Source: Shewanella polaris | GTDB taxonomy: Bacteria; Pseudomonadota; Gammaproteobacteria; Enterobacterales; Shewanellaceae | Direction of reading: 5' to 3' | NCBI RefSeq assembly: GCF_006385555.1 | Contig: NZ_CP041036.1 | Coordinates: 992,001 to 1,056,000 of the forward strand | DNA length: 64,000 nucleotides | In this document: positions 8,805 through 18,252 of the stretch, piece after piece | How the letters are laid out: each line of letters starts with the position of its first letter | Numbering within the stretch: the first letter of the stretch is position 1 | The notes under the pieces: generated by a model | Database searches by the model: none | The model's input: the letters and a program-made list of their open reading frames with translations, nothing else | Told to the model about the DNA's origin: nothing | Program-made: the position numbers and the translations under genes

Positions 8805-9935
8805 TTAGTCATGTCTTAAATTAGGTGGAATAAAAAATTGAGGTAAAGGGTCGGGTTTTTGTTGTTGACCTTTACGAGAAGCCTTGATTTGCATCACGTA
8901 ACTTAATACATGCGCAATGGCCATAAATAGTGCACTAGGGATCTGTTGATCAACCTGAGTGGAATAGTAAATAGCCCTAGCTAAGGCCGGTATTTCTATA
9001 ATTTCTACATTATGTTGTTTAGCTAATTTACGCATATAAAGTGCGAGTTCTTCAGTACCTTTAGTGAGTACGTAAGGAGCATCAGCTAATTCTGGATCAT
9101 ATTTAAGCGCAATAGCATAATGAGTTGGGTTAACTAAGAGTACGTCAGCTTTAGGTATTGCAGTATCAGCCCTGGACCGCCCCATTCTATGTTGCAATTG
9201 GCGTATTTTCGCCTTAATTTCAGGCTTACCTTCTTGTTGTTTGTGTTCGTCTTTGATTTCTTGACGTGACATTTTAAGTTCATTGAGGTGATGCCAATAT
9301 TGATAAGGTACGTCGATAAAGGCAATAGCAATAAGTCCCACACCTAAATAGAGCAGACCTGTAGACAACATCGAGATGCCCTTGCTCACAGCTTCGTCAA
9401 TAGGGAGCTGACTGTAATTGATTAAATTATCTAAATTATTATTAAGAAAACTTAACATGATGCCAATCAGTAATGTTATTTTTAAAAATGATTTTATAAG
9501 CTCTATCAGAGATTTTACAGATATGATCCTGCCAAGACCTGAGATTGGATCAATACGGCTATACTTAAAATTGGCATTATTTAAATTGAATATCGGTCCT
9601 CCAGGCAGAGCTCCCGCGACAGCAGCTAATAAACCTACCATAATGAACAATGGTGTAAGTAGTTCTAACATTTTGATTAAGCTTGTCCCTAAATGCATCA
9701 GCATGATGTCATCTCGGGCTAAATCTTCAGAGGTCAATAACATGTTATAACGCGTTAGCTGACTAGTTTTAGTTGCAAACCAGTCTGCACTGTTGGTGAG
9801 CATCAATGAGCACCCTATAATAAGTGCTGCTGATGCTAAATCTTTAGATCGTGGAACTTGACCTTCGTCCCTTGCCTTTCGTAATCGCTGTGGAGTCGCA
9901 TCTTCTGTTTTATCATGCTTAGGTGTCTCACTCAT
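8805..9935 (-). CDS. flhB: Lateral flagellar export protein FlhB
   Basis: 376 residues from the ATG at 9935. A frame extends upstream to 9983, but the ATG at 9935 overlaps the fliR stop as ATGA and begins MSETPKHDKTEDATPQRLRKARDEGQVPRS-type sequence, the true FlhB N-terminus. Four transmembrane helices lie between about 30 and 210. The autocleavage motif NPTH is present (LLVNPTHYAIAL), so substrate-specificity switching should work. It is an export gate component that acts with FliK. Confidence 0.95.
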   Translation of the reverse strand: MSETPKHDKTEDATPQRLRKARDEGQVPRSKDLASAALIIGCSLMLTNSADWFATKTSQLTRYNMLLTSEDLARDDIMLMHLGTSLIKMLELLTPLFIMVGLLAAVAGALPGGPIFNLNNANFKYSRIDPISGLGRIISVKSLIELIKSFLKITLLIGIMLSFLNNNLDNLINYSQLPIDEAVSKGISMLSTGLLYLGVGLIAIAFIDVPYQYWHHLNELKMSRQEIKDEHKQQEGKPEIKAKIRQLQHRMGRSRADTAIPKADVLLVNPTHYAIALKYDPELADAPYVLTKGTEELALYMRKLAKQHNVEIIEIPALARAIYYSTQVDQQIPSALFMAIAHVLSYVMQIKASRKGQQQKPDPLPQFFIPPNLRHD

Positions 9936-10711
9936 ACTGTGCCCCCAATAAATTGGTACATTGCGGATAGAGCATCTAAGCACAGATCACTATATCGACT
10001 AGGTATGCCACTTAAGGATAATAATACACACAATAACCCCATGAGCATCGTCATAGGAAAGCCTAGAGCAAAAATATTTAGTGATGGGGCCGAGCGGCTT
10101 AATACGCCGAAAGTAATATTGACTAGTAACATGGCCAATACAGCAGGAATAGCCAACATTAATGAAGCTGAAAAGAGCCAACCTACTCTATGCACAAATC
10201 CCATCAAGGGAAGGGAGAATAAATCGCTGCCAATAGGCCAAAGTCTAAAACTATCGACTAATATACCAATCGCGACCAAGTGTCCATCTAATGCCAAGAA
10301 GATTAAAGTGCCAAATAGTAAAAACCACTGGCTTAATATGGGATTTGCATCACCATTAGCTGGGTCATTCATAATTGCCATCGCCATACCCATTTGCATA
10401 GACATAATAGTCCCTAATATGGTCATCACGTGCAGTAATAGGTATAAAATAAAACCCAGCATAAAGCCTATGAGTAATTGTTCTACTGCTAAGTATAGAG
10501 CTGAAAATGAAAGAGCATCAACGGCAGGGACTGGTGGGAGTAAATTGGCAATTAAACCTGAAATACATAATGCAAACAGAATTCTTATCATTACAGGGAC
10601 ATAAGCATTGCCAATTAAAGGCATTATCATGAAGGCTCCCATGATACGACAAAATGGCCACCATAGGCTGCCAATTATCGTACTAATTTCTGTTGAGGTG
10701 AGTGAGAGCAT
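9932..10711 (-). CDS. fliR: Lateral flagellar export protein FliR
   Basis: 259 residues, all hydrophobic, with about six membrane segments and the family N-terminal pattern (WWPFCRIMGAFMIMPLIG). It is part of the FliPQR export channel. It starts immediately after fliQ and overlaps flhB by 4 bp. Confidence 0.93.
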   Translation of the reverse strand: MLSLTSTEISTIIGSLWWPFCRIMGAFMIMPLIGNAYVPVMIRILFALCISGLIANLLPPVPAVDALSFSALYLAVEQLLIGFMLGFILYLLLHVMTILGTIMSMQMGMAMAIMNDPANGDANPILSQWFLLFGTLIFLALDGHLVAIGILVDSFRLWPIGSDLFSLPLMGFVHRVGWLFSASLMLAIPAVLAMLLVNITFGVLSRSAPSLNIFALGFPMTMLMGLLCVLLSLSGIPSRYSDLCLDALSAMYQFIGGTV

Positions 10712-10712
10712 A

Positions 10713-10982
10713 TCAGCCGATAATGTGGGGAATATTCATAAATAAGCGGTCAAAAAAATCACTCAAAAGTTGAATAAGCCAAGAGCCAGTAAAAAGTACC
10801 ATTAATAAAGTAATGATAAGTTTAGGTAAAAAACTGAGTGTCTGTTCATTGACCTGAGTTGCAGCCTGAAAAATGGCAATAACAATACCAATTAAGAGAC
10901 CAGGAGTGACTAAAGCGCCGACCATAAGAATTACTATATACATGGCATCGGCAAATAGCACTGTGAGTTCATTGGTGTCCAT
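10713..10982 (-). CDS. fliQ: Lateral flagellar export protein FliQ
   Basis: 89 residues with two transmembrane hairpin helices and the conserved GLLIGIVIAIFQAATQVNEQTLSFLPK core. Export channel subunit. It sits between fliP (4-bp gap) and fliR (1-bp gap). Confidence 0.95.
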   Translation of the reverse strand: MDTNELTVLFADAMYIVILMVGALVTPGLLIGIVIAIFQAATQVNEQTLSFLPKLIITLLMVLFTGSWLIQLLSDFFDRLFMNIPHIIG

Positions 10983-10986
10983 TATA

Positions 10987-11721
10987 TCACCCGAAACTTG
11001 CTGTCAGAGTACTAACAGTCATGGCCCAGCCATCAACGAGTACAAAGATCATTAGCTTAAACGGTAATGATATAATTAAGGGCGATAGCATCATCATACC
11101 CATGGACATCAAGACACTAGCAACAACGAGATCTATTACTAAAAAAGGTAAAAATAGTAAAAATCCTATTTGAAAAGCTGTTTTTAACTCGCTTAATACA
11201 AATGCTGGCATTAATACGAAGAAAGGAATATCGTCAGGTTTCAAATCGATAGGTTCATTTGCAATTTTTAGCATTTGCTCAAGATCTGTCTCACGAGTCT
11301 GAGATAGCATAAATTTACTCAGAGGCACTTTAGCAATACCTACTGCTTCAACAAGATTCATTTGGCCTTGGTCATAGGGTAAATAAGCATCTTTATAAAT
11401 ACTATCACCTACAGGACGCATAATAAAAACAGTCAATACTAACGCAATACCTATGAGGACTTTATTTGGTGGACTTTGTTGTAAGCCTAGAGCTTGACGC
11501 AAAATAGCCAGTACTATCACTATGCGAGTAAAGCTTGTTAACATCATAAGTAGTGCTGGTAAAAAACTTAGAGCTGTCATTAAAGCTAGGATCTCAAGCT
11601 TAATGTTCACATCTTGACTTTCTTGACCAGAACCAAACGTCAACAGTGTTAAACCATCAGCGGCGAACGCTTGTGGAGCCAGTATGACTAGGCTAAATAT
11701 AAGCACTCTTAACATGATCAA
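10987..11721 (-). CDS. fliP: Lateral flagellar export protein FliP
   Basis: 244 residues. A cleavable-looking signal (LIFSLVILAPQAFA) is followed by the FliP core with LMMLTSFTRIVIVLAILRQALG and PPNKVLIGIAL, a periplasmic loop, and C-terminal helices (LVVASVLMSMGMMMLSPLIISLPFK). It is the main pore-forming subunit of the export channel. Its ATG overlaps the fliN stop (ATGA). Confidence 0.95.
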   Translation of the reverse strand: MIMLRVLIFSLVILAPQAFAADGLTLLTFGSGQESQDVNIKLEILALMTALSFLPALLMMLTSFTRIVIVLAILRQALGLQQSPPNKVLIGIALVLTVFIMRPVGDSIYKDAYLPYDQGQMNLVEAVGIAKVPLSKFMLSQTRETDLEQMLKIANEPIDLKPDDIPFFVLMPAFVLSELKTAFQIGFLLFLPFLVIDLVVASVLMSMGMMMLSPLIISLPFKLMIFVLVDGWAMTVSTLTASFG

Positions 11722-12086
11722 TTGGTTGCTTCATCCAGATTGATATCTTCGACTTCAAGCAGACGTACACCATAACGCCCACCCACTTCGACGACTTCGC
11801 CTTTACCTAGCAGAGAGCCATTAACTCTAATATCTAAAGGTTCACCAACCATTCTATCTAAAGCAATGACATCACCTTCGCCCATGTGAGTTAACTCACC
11901 GAGAGGCATTTCGACACTGGCTAGTTCTAAACTGACTTTTACTGGTAATAGTTTAAAGAATGAGGATTGTTTTAATGGTTTTTTACTTATAGCCGGTTGT
12001 GCAAAGTTATCATCGTTAAAAATGTCATCGTTTAGTAAAAAGTCATCAGGTAAAGTGTGTTCATCAGCCAATTTTTTTGTCCTCAT
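11718..12086 (-). CDS. fliN: Lateral flagellar switch protein FliN
   Basis: 122 residues. An acidic variable N-terminus (~45) precedes a SpoA domain (VSLELASVEMPLGELTHMGEGDVIALDRMVGEPLDIRVNG...YGVRLLEV). It is a C-ring component and docks the FliH/FliI export ATPase. The start overlaps the end of fliM by 23 bp. Confidence 0.92.
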   Translation of the reverse strand: MRTKKLADEHTLPDDFLLNDDIFNDDNFAQPAISKKPLKQSSFFKLLPVKVSLELASVEMPLGELTHMGEGDVIALDRMVGEPLDIRVNGSLLGKGEVVEVGGRYGVRLLEVEDINLDEATN

Positions 12087-12945
12087 AGTGGTAAGTGTTT
12101 TGAGTTAATTTTGCAACCATCTGACCATCATGGTTATGTACTGAAGCATTAAATAATGTTCCAGTACCTACAGTTAATACGCTCTTGGGATACAAGTTCA
12201 TAGGTAAAATATCACCTACCTTCAATTTATTAAGGGCATCGACTGGTATATTCTGGTGTCCCAATGTAAGAGTCATCTTTATAGGAACTTGTTGTAGCCA
12301 TTTGGTTAACTTAGCCGCTAAATGATCAGTGTCAGGTTTTTGCTTTGGAGTGTCTTTTACTAGTAATAATAACTCCTGAGACATGTAAATATGTATTGGT
12401 GGTGCTACTGACTCTGAAGCAAACTCAAGGGCCCATACCGCGCTTGCTTCTACAGGAGAATGACTTTTAACTAATTCAATGTCCAACTCTTCTAGGTTGA
12501 TATTCTCAAAAGGAAGGACTTCAAATACGTTTATAAATAGACGCTTAATTAAGCGGAATTCTGATTGAGTAGGCTGCCTTAGAGGTGAACTTAACGGTGT
12601 CATAAGACTGCCATAGCAGCTACTTGCTAACTGTTCCAACGTGCAGCGATCAATACGCCACCAAGCTAATGTTTTTTGTTGGTAACGACAGGCGAACCAT
12701 CCAAAATAAGGCTGAGATTCAATACTATTATTACATGCTTTAAGGGATACACTCAAAAGACTAGCGTAACCTTGACGAGTAATAGGCATAAACAAACGGC
12801 TCACAGTATCTAAAATTGGGCGTTTATATAGGTTTAATTGCTTCAATATTCGAGAACGAACTAAAGTCTCCTGCACTAATTTAACAGGTTTCACTTCATC
12901 TTTTGAATTAGATTTTAATAAAAATGCTCTAGCTGTAACTTTCAT
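12064..12945 (-). CDS. fliM: Lateral flagellar switch protein FliM, without the CheY-binding N-terminus
   Basis: 293 residues. The C-terminal SpoA domain (about 205-280, MTLTLGHQNIPVDALNKLKVGDILPM) and the CheC-like middle domain are recognisable but divergent. The usual N-terminal LSQxEIDALL motif that binds phosphorylated CheY is absent: the protein begins MKVTARAFLLKSNSKDEVK, and no in-frame upstream sequence supplies the motif. Rotor switching by chemotaxis is therefore unlikely, as reported for the secondary FliM2 of Shewanella putrefaciens. It is the first gene of the fliMNPQR-flhBA operon, preceded by GGGGATGGA. Confidence 0.85.
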   Translation of the reverse strand: MKVTARAFLLKSNSKDEVKPVKLVQETLVRSRILKQLNLYKRPILDTVSRLFMPITRQGYASLLSVSLKACNNSIESQPYFGWFACRYQQKTLAWWRIDRCTLEQLASSCYGSLMTPLSSPLRQPTQSEFRLIKRLFINVFEVLPFENINLEELDIELVKSHSPVEASAVWALEFASESVAPPIHIYMSQELLLLVKDTPKQKPDTDHLAAKLTKWLQQVPIKMTLTLGHQNIPVDALNKLKVGDILPMNLYPKSVLTVGTGTLFNASVHNHDGQMVAKLTQNTYHYEDKKIG

Positions 12946-13040
12946 TCCATCCCCGAATAAAAATAATAAATATATAGAATCTTTGTTTTTTTGTTATTAG
13001 TCAAAATCTATTTTGGCTAGTTTTCGACCTGCTTAAATAT

Positions 13041-13073
13041 CTTGCTTAATTATTTTAATGATACTTAAGCAAG
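13041..13073. promoter_or_regulatory. Inverted repeat CTTGCTTAA-N15-TTAAGCAAG
   Basis: The 9-bp arms are perfect (13041-13049 and 13065-13073). A third partial copy, TGCTTAA, lies just to the left at 13030. It is about 100 bp upstream of fliM, so it could be an activator or repressor site for the fliM operon. Confidence 0.35.
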
Positions 13074-13416
13074 TAATGATATATTTTGATTGTTGATAAC
13101 ACTTTCAAATCGCATACTTCAAATCACATGACAAATAACTAATGAATAATGTCAATAATCAACTAGCGCGTCAAAATTGTGACGTTGAATCTAAGTGTCA
13201 AAATATATAACTTGATGTTTGGCGCGTCATTTATTTGTCATTTTTTAAATCTATAACTCACTGTTTGTCGTAAGTAAGTTTGAAATCGTGATAAAGATAT
13301 CAGTCTCTCTGTTCTATGACAACTGAATAAGCATTAAATACTAATTTTTTAATATTTATGTTTTAAATTTTAGTTATCTGTCATATTATCGTCCGCCAAT
13401 CACCTAGGTAAAATAT

Positions 13417-13466
13417 ATGTAATACTTATGAAACTTTACTCCGTTAAGGTTTTATAAGTATTACAT
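13417..13466. promoter_or_regulatory. Long inverted repeat upstream of lafK
   Basis: Arm 13417-13434 (ATGTAATACTTATGAAAC) pairs with 13449-13466 over 18 positions. The single mismatch becomes a G-U pair in RNA, and the loop is 14 nt. No T-run follows. It could be an operator for a dimeric regulator or a very stable leader hairpin about 420 bp upstream of lafK. Confidence 0.5.
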
Positions 13467-13886
13467 GTAGCATTGTATAGAAAGTTTTGCTTTCTCATTT
13501 TTATAACTTGTAGTTTAGAGATTAATATAGATTTCAATTAAAGTTTTAAGTAAATACCTATTTAAAAAGTTAGCGATTTGAGATAAATTAACGTTTTAAA
13601 GGAAACTTAAAAACTTAATATTGTAGTAAGTGCATTATCTCATTACTGGTGATTACTTGAAGAGTTTTATGTTGAACACACAGAAAATTGGTGGTTTTGT
13701 CACTCGTTTTATTCAGTCTGGCGTAAACATCAAACATGTATAAATAGTGCAACTTGGTGAGTTGTATCCTCTGACAGAAAGGGGGGATTAAAACTAGGTC
13801 TGCAGATTAACGTGTAAATACTCGATTATTCAGAGGTTAGTTAAATTATAGAGCTAACCTGTTTTCAACAGAGTGAAGTAGGGATT

Positions 13887-15182
13887 ATGGATAACCTAAC
13901 GATACGTCTTGTCGATTTTGAGCTGTCTAAATCGACAAAAATAAGTCTTGAACACCAAGGTTTTAAACTTTGGCAGACAGGGCAAGAACTGCCTTGGCTT
14001 ACCATCATTAATTTATCGCAATATCAACCAACGGCGCTTGCTCAGCATTTAAAACAGTTCCCCAGTAAAAACTATCTTGCATTGTTAGCCCCAGAACAAG
14101 GAGAGTTAGCTGCTACTGCAATGCAAATTGGTGTGCAAGATTATCTATTACTCCCATTAGAAGATAACCCATTATTTTCATCGATTGAACGTTTACATCG
14201 GCTTGAACAACCCGACTCACAAATTATTGCAGCGGCACCAATCAGCAAGCAATTACTGATGCTCGCGCACAGAGCCGCTTCTACAGAAGCCAGCATTCTA
14301 TTAACAGGGGAAAGTGGTACAGGTAAAGAACCATTAGCTAATTATATTCATAGACATTCAAGTAGAGCGGGCAAACCGTTTGTGGCTATTAATTGTGCGG
14401 CAATTCCTGAAACTATGCTTGAGTCCATTCTATTTGGTCACACAAAGGGAGCTTTTACCGGAGCGAGTGCAGATAAAGCCGGTAAATTCGAACAAGCTAA
14501 TGGTGGTACGTTATTATTAGATGAAATAGCTGAAATGTCTTTGATTTTACAAGCTAAATTATTAAGGGTACTCCAAGAAAGAGAAGTTGAGCGGTTAGGA
14601 GGGAACCAATCTATAACGCTTGATATAAGAGTGATCGCATCTACCAATAAAGACTTAAGAATGGCGGTTGATGCTGGAGAGTTTCGTGAGGATTTATTTT
14701 ACCGCCTTGATGTATTGCCATTAAAAATTGCTCCTCTTAGAGAGAGGAAGGCTGATGTTTTGCCTCTAGCTGAACATTTCTTACAATATTACGGTCAGCA
14801 CGATATTACTACATATTTTAGCCCTCAAGCACAACATGCGCTGATAGATCATGATTGGCCTGGTAATGTAAGGGAACTTGAAAATTGTATTCAACGTGGA
14901 CTTATGATGCGCCGCGGACAAACTATTCAAGCAATAGATCTTGGATTTACTTTAGTGCCAGAGAGTTGTGCTAATAACAGCACACAAGGGCTAAAACAGT
15001 CAAAACGCCAAGCAGAATTTCAATTTATTGTTGATATTCTGCGTAAAGTTCAGGGTAGTCGCAGTCAAACCGCTGCAGAACTGGGTATGACTACTCGGGC
15101 ATTAAGATACAAGTTAGTGCAAATGCGTGATGCAGGTATCGATGTCGATCAATTATTACAACGCTCAGGCAATGCCGCTTAA
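13887..15182 (+). CDS. lafK: Sigma-54-dependent lateral flagellar master regulator LafK
   Basis: 431 residues. An N-terminal FleQ/FlrA-like receiver remnant (~1-110) lacks a clear phospho-acceptor arrangement. An AAA+ domain (about 120-355) has Walker A GESGTGKE, the sigma-54-contacting GAFTGA loop and Walker B GGTLLLDEIAE. The C-terminal Fis-type HTH is QTAAELGMTTRALRYKLVQM (~395-415). Position 8 after Walker A is Pro where Val or Leu is usual. It activates early/middle lateral operons with RNA polymerase-sigma-54. It lies 18 bp upstream of fliE and is probably co-transcribed with fliEFGHIJ. Confidence 0.92.
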   Translation: MDNLTIRLVDFELSKSTKISLEHQGFKLWQTGQELPWLTIINLSQYQPTALAQHLKQFPSKNYLALLAPEQGELAATAMQIGVQDYLLLPLEDNPLFSSIERLHRLEQPDSQIIAAAPISKQLLMLAHRAASTEASILLTGESGTGKEPLANYIHRHSSRAGKPFVAINCAAIPETMLESILFGHTKGAFTGASADKAGKFEQANGGTLLLDEIAEMSLILQAKLLRVLQEREVERLGGNQSITLDIRVIASTNKDLRMAVDAGEFREDLFYRLDVLPLKIAPLRERKADVLPLAEHFLQYYGQHDITTYFSPQAQHALIDHDWPGNVRELENCIQRGLMMRRGQTIQAIDLGFTLVPESCANNSTQGLKQSKRQAEFQFIVDILRKVQGSRSQTAAELGMTTRALRYKLVQMRDAGIDVDQLLQRSGNAA

Positions 15183-15200
15183 GACGGGAAATATTAAGGA

Positions 15201-15545
15201 ATGAATATGGTTAATGGAACTGTAATAAGTGCAAATTCATTAATGGAGACATTGAGTCTACAGCGTGAAGTGGCCAAAGGGGCTATCAGTATTAAGACGA
15301 ATTCTATGGATAACAACATAGAAATGGGGTCTTTTACTGATTTGATGAAGCAAAAAGTGGCTTCAGTTAATGAAGCACAAAATTACTCATCAAATTTAAT
15401 GAAAGCGGTGGATTCTGGTCGTAGTGATGATCTTGTTGGGGCTATGGTGGCTTCGCAAAAAGCCAGCTTATCTTTTTCTGCCATGATACAAATTCGTAAT
15501 CGCTTAGTCCAAGCGTTTGATGATGTTATAAAAATGTCTATTTAA
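15201..15545 (+). CDS. fliE: Lateral flagellar MS ring-rod junction protein FliE
   Basis: 114 residues with the FliE C-terminal pattern (DDLVGAMVASQKASLSFSAMIQIRNRLVQAFDDVIKM). It joins the MS ring to the proximal rod and is an early export substrate. It follows lafK by 18 bp, with AAGGA before the ATG, and is followed by fliF after 12 bp. Confidence 0.93.
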   Translation: MNMVNGTVISANSLMETLSLQREVAKGAISIKTNSMDNNIEMGSFTDLMKQKVASVNEAQNYSSNLMKAVDSGRSDDLVGAMVASQKASLSFSAMIQIRNRLVQAFDDVIKMSI

Positions 15546-15557
15546 GGGAATGCTTGA

Positions 15558-17246
15558 ATGCCGACTAATGTTATTCAGTCTGAAAAAGAAATGCTAGGTG
15601 GAGATCGGTCTTCGAATTTGCTGTCTAGTGCATTTTTAAAGTGGCGCAAGTTTACTCAAGGAGATAAACAAGTCCTAGTTTTGGCCTTATTGGCTACTGT
15701 TGTTGCTAGCGTCATTGTTATCATGTTATGGACGGCTAGCCAAGGTTATCGTCCACTGTACGGTAGTCAAGAGAATGTGGAAACATCTCAAGTGATTGAG
15801 GCGTTAGAAGCCGAAGGTATTTATTATCGTCTTGAATCGACAACGGGTATGATTTTAGTCGCGGATGATCAGTTAGGTAAAGCACGTATGTTGCTAGCCG
15901 CTCGAGGGGTGAAAGCAAAAGTACCTTCTGGTATGGATGAGTTAGATAGTTCGAGCTTAGGCACTAGTCAATTTATGGAGCAAGCTAAGTATCGTCATGG
16001 TTTAGAAGGCGAATTAGCGCGGACTATAATGTCACTGAAAAGCGTCCGCTCAGCTCGAGTGCATTTAGCTATTCCTAAGCGCTCACTATTTATCCGTCAA
16101 CAACCTGAATTACCTACAGCATCTGTGATGCTGCAACTACACCCAGGGGCTGCTCTAACTCAGTCTCAAGTTGAAGCTGTTGTTAATTTGGTGGCTGGTA
16201 GCGTAACCGGTATGTTAACAAGTGGTGTTAAGTTGGTGAATCAAGATGGTGAGTTTTTAAGTGCGAACCTATCTGAAAACCAAGATATTACTCAAGCAAG
16301 AGATAAGCAAATCGATTATACCCGCGAGCTTGAACATAATTTAATTACTAATGCTAATGCTATGTTAGAACCAATCCTTGGACCCAATAACTATCAAGTT
16401 AAAATTGCTGCTAAAGTGAACTTTAATCAGGTTGAAGAAACCAAAGAAGCATTAGACCCAGAAAGTGTTATGACACAGGAGCGCACTAGTACAGATGATA
16501 AAAATGCCGCTCTTGCTCAAGGTATCCCTGGGACGTTAAGTAATCAACCTCCAGATACAACTAAAGCTGCTGCAGATAAAAATCGTAGTTTACGACAGGA
16601 AGCAAACCGTCAGTTTGATGTGGGGCGTAGTGTTCGTCATATTCGTTATCAACAAATGCAGCTTGAAAATCTATCTATATCTGTTTTAGTCAATAATAGT
16701 GTTTCAACAAGCTTAACCACTGATGATGCTGAGTTGGTAAAATTAGGTTCGATGGTTAAAGATGCTATTGGTTTCTCCAGTGAACGTGGAGATAGTTTCA
16801 GTATTAATGCGTTTGCTTTTGCGCCAATAGCAATGACTGAATTTGAACCTCTACCTTGGTGGCAAGTTGAAGATTATCAAGCTTACCTTAGATACATCAT
16901 TGGGGGGTTATTAGGGCTTGGATTGATTCTATTCGTATTACGTCCATTAGTGTCACATTTAACTCAAACTGCCCGTAAACTTGACGATGAGTCTCGTGAA
17001 CTTGATACCATAGCACAAGCTAAAAATGCTGAAGCCGATGCTGAGGACATGACTAGATCTAGTGTTAGATTGGCACAAGGTCAGTCAAGTAAAGATAATG
17101 CTGAGTGGTTAGGTGATATGGATTTACCTGAATCTGGCTCGCCACTAACAGTGAAAATGGAGCATCTTGGAATGCTCGCCAATAAAGAACCCGCACGCGT
17201 TGCCGAAGTACTCGCTCATTGGATTGGTGATAAAGATGCAGACTAA
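15558..17246 (+). CDS. fliF: Lateral flagellar MS ring protein FliF
   Basis: 562 residues. Transmembrane helix 1 is at about 40-60 and helix 2 at about 440-460. The periplasmic ring-building motifs lie between them (YRPLYGSQENVETSQVIEALEAEGI..., RVHLAIPKRSLFIRQQ). The short cytoplasmic C-terminus that binds FliG overlaps the fliG start. It forms the MS ring around the export gate. Normal family length. Confidence 0.95.
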   Translation: MPTNVIQSEKEMLGGDRSSNLLSSAFLKWRKFTQGDKQVLVLALLATVVASVIVIMLWTASQGYRPLYGSQENVETSQVIEALEAEGIYYRLESTTGMILVADDQLGKARMLLAARGVKAKVPSGMDELDSSSLGTSQFMEQAKYRHGLEGELARTIMSLKSVRSARVHLAIPKRSLFIRQQPELPTASVMLQLHPGAALTQSQVEAVVNLVAGSVTGMLTSGVKLVNQDGEFLSANLSENQDITQARDKQIDYTRELEHNLITNANAMLEPILGPNNYQVKIAAKVNFNQVEETKEALDPESVMTQERTSTDDKNAALAQGIPGTLSNQPPDTTKAAADKNRSLRQEANRQFDVGRSVRHIRYQQMQLENLSISVLVNNSVSTSLTTDDAELVKLGSMVKDAIGFSSERGDSFSINAFAFAPIAMTEFEPLPWWQVEDYQAYLRYIIGGLLGLGLILFVLRPLVSHLTQTARKLDDESRELDTIAQAKNAEADAEDMTRSSVRLAQGQSSKDNAEWLGDMDLPESGSPLTVKMEHLGMLANKEPARVAEVLAHWIGDKDAD

Positions 17247-18252
17247 GAACGAACTTGATATTCAGATGGATAACTATTCTCAAGCAGCTATGTTACTGCT
17301 TAGTATGGGAGAAGAAGGCGCAGCTAGTGTTATGTCTTATTTAGATAAGAGTGATGTGCAATTACTCAGTCATAAAATGGCACGTCTTTCTAGTATTACT
17401 CAGCATGAAGCTGAAGCTGTGCTAAGTCGTTTCTTTGACCGTTATAAAGAACAGTCCGGTATTGCTAGAGCATCGCGTTCTTATTTACAGAAAACCTTAG
17501 ATATTGCATTAGGTGATAGAGTAGCTAAAAGCCTGATTGACAGTATCTATGGTGATGAAATTAAAATTTTAGTAAAGCGATTAGAATGGGTCGAACCTCA
17601 ACTGCTTGCTCGTGAAATTGCATATGAACACTCACAATTACAAGCCGTATTGTTAGGGTTGTTACCCGCTGAAAGTGCTGCTCATATATTGAAAATGTTA
17701 CCATTGTCTAACCAAGATGATGTGTTAGTTCGCATTGCACAACTAGGAGATTTAGATCGGCATGTCGTTGATGAATTAAGACAACTAGTTGAACGTTGTA
17801 TGTTAATGGCTATGGAAAAAAGTCATACTCAAGTAGCTGGTGTTAAGCAAGTAGCTGATATTTTGAATCGTTTTGAAGGCGATCGAGAACAGCTCATGGA
17901 AATGATAAAACTTTATGACAATAAACTTGCTGATGACGTAACCGATAACATGTTCGACTTCATCATTCTTGGTCGTCAAAAGCAAGAAACTTTGCAAACA
18001 TTGTTAGGTATAGTGCCATCAGAAACGCTAGCAGTTGCCCTTAAAGGTATTGAGCCAGAGCTGAAAGTAAGCTTACTCAATGCCTTGCCTAAACGTATGT
18101 CGTCGGCCATTGAAACTCAAATGGATGCTTTAGGTGGCGTGCCATTAAGTCGTGCACAAGGTGCGCGCAAAGAGGTTATGAATCTAGCTAAACAAATGTT
18201 AAAAGACGGTGAGATTAAGTTACAACTCTTTGAAGAACAGGTCGTGGTATGA
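17236..18252 (+). CDS. fliG: Lateral flagellar motor switch protein FliG
   Basis: 338 residues from the ATG at 17236, which overlaps the fliF stop by 11 bp. An open frame reaches 17167 but lies wholly inside fliF and gives no FliG-like residues. The N, middle and C domains are all present. The C-terminal torque domain (about 230-330) has MFDFIILGRQKQETLQTLLG and the charged EVMNLAKQMLKDGEI end. It transmits stator force to the rotor. Confidence 0.94.
   Translation: MQTKNELDIQMDNYSQAAMLLLSMGEEGAASVMSYLDKSDVQLLSHKMARLSSITQHEAEAVLSRFFDRYKEQSGIARASRSYLQKTLDIALGDRVAKSLIDSIYGDEIKILVKRLEWVEPQLLAREIAYEHSQLQAVLLGLLPAESAAHILKMLPLSNQDDVLVRIAQLGDLDRHVVDELRQLVERCMLMAMEKSHTQVAGVKQVADILNRFEGDREQLMEMIKLYDNKLADDVTDNMFDFIILGRQKQETLQTLLGIVPSETLAVALKGIEPELKVSLLNALPKRMSSAIETQMDALGGVPLSRAQGARKEVMNLAKQMLKDGEIKLQLFEEQVVV

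Larger units (their letters stand above)
12946..13886. promoter_or_regulatory. 941-bp AT-rich divergent regulatory region between fliM and lafK
   Basis: No credible ORF on either strand. The region separates the minus-strand export/switch operon from lafK-fliEFGHIJ and holds several inverted repeats: CAAAAT-CT-ATTTTG at 13002-13015 and the two larger ones listed separately. I saw no convincing sigma-54 site for either gene. For a short divergent spacer it is unusually long, which suggests complex control at the top of the lateral hierarchy. Confidence 0.5.

Noticed and set aside
9938..9983. Longer FlhB start upstream
   Set aside because: The extension lies within fliR and does not resemble FlhB; the ATGA overlap at 9935 fits operon structure.
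13000..13030. Weak sigma-54-like GG-N10-GC on the minus strand upstream of fliM
   Set aside because: Both the -24 and -12 blocks deviate strongly from the consensus apart from the invariant dinucleotides.
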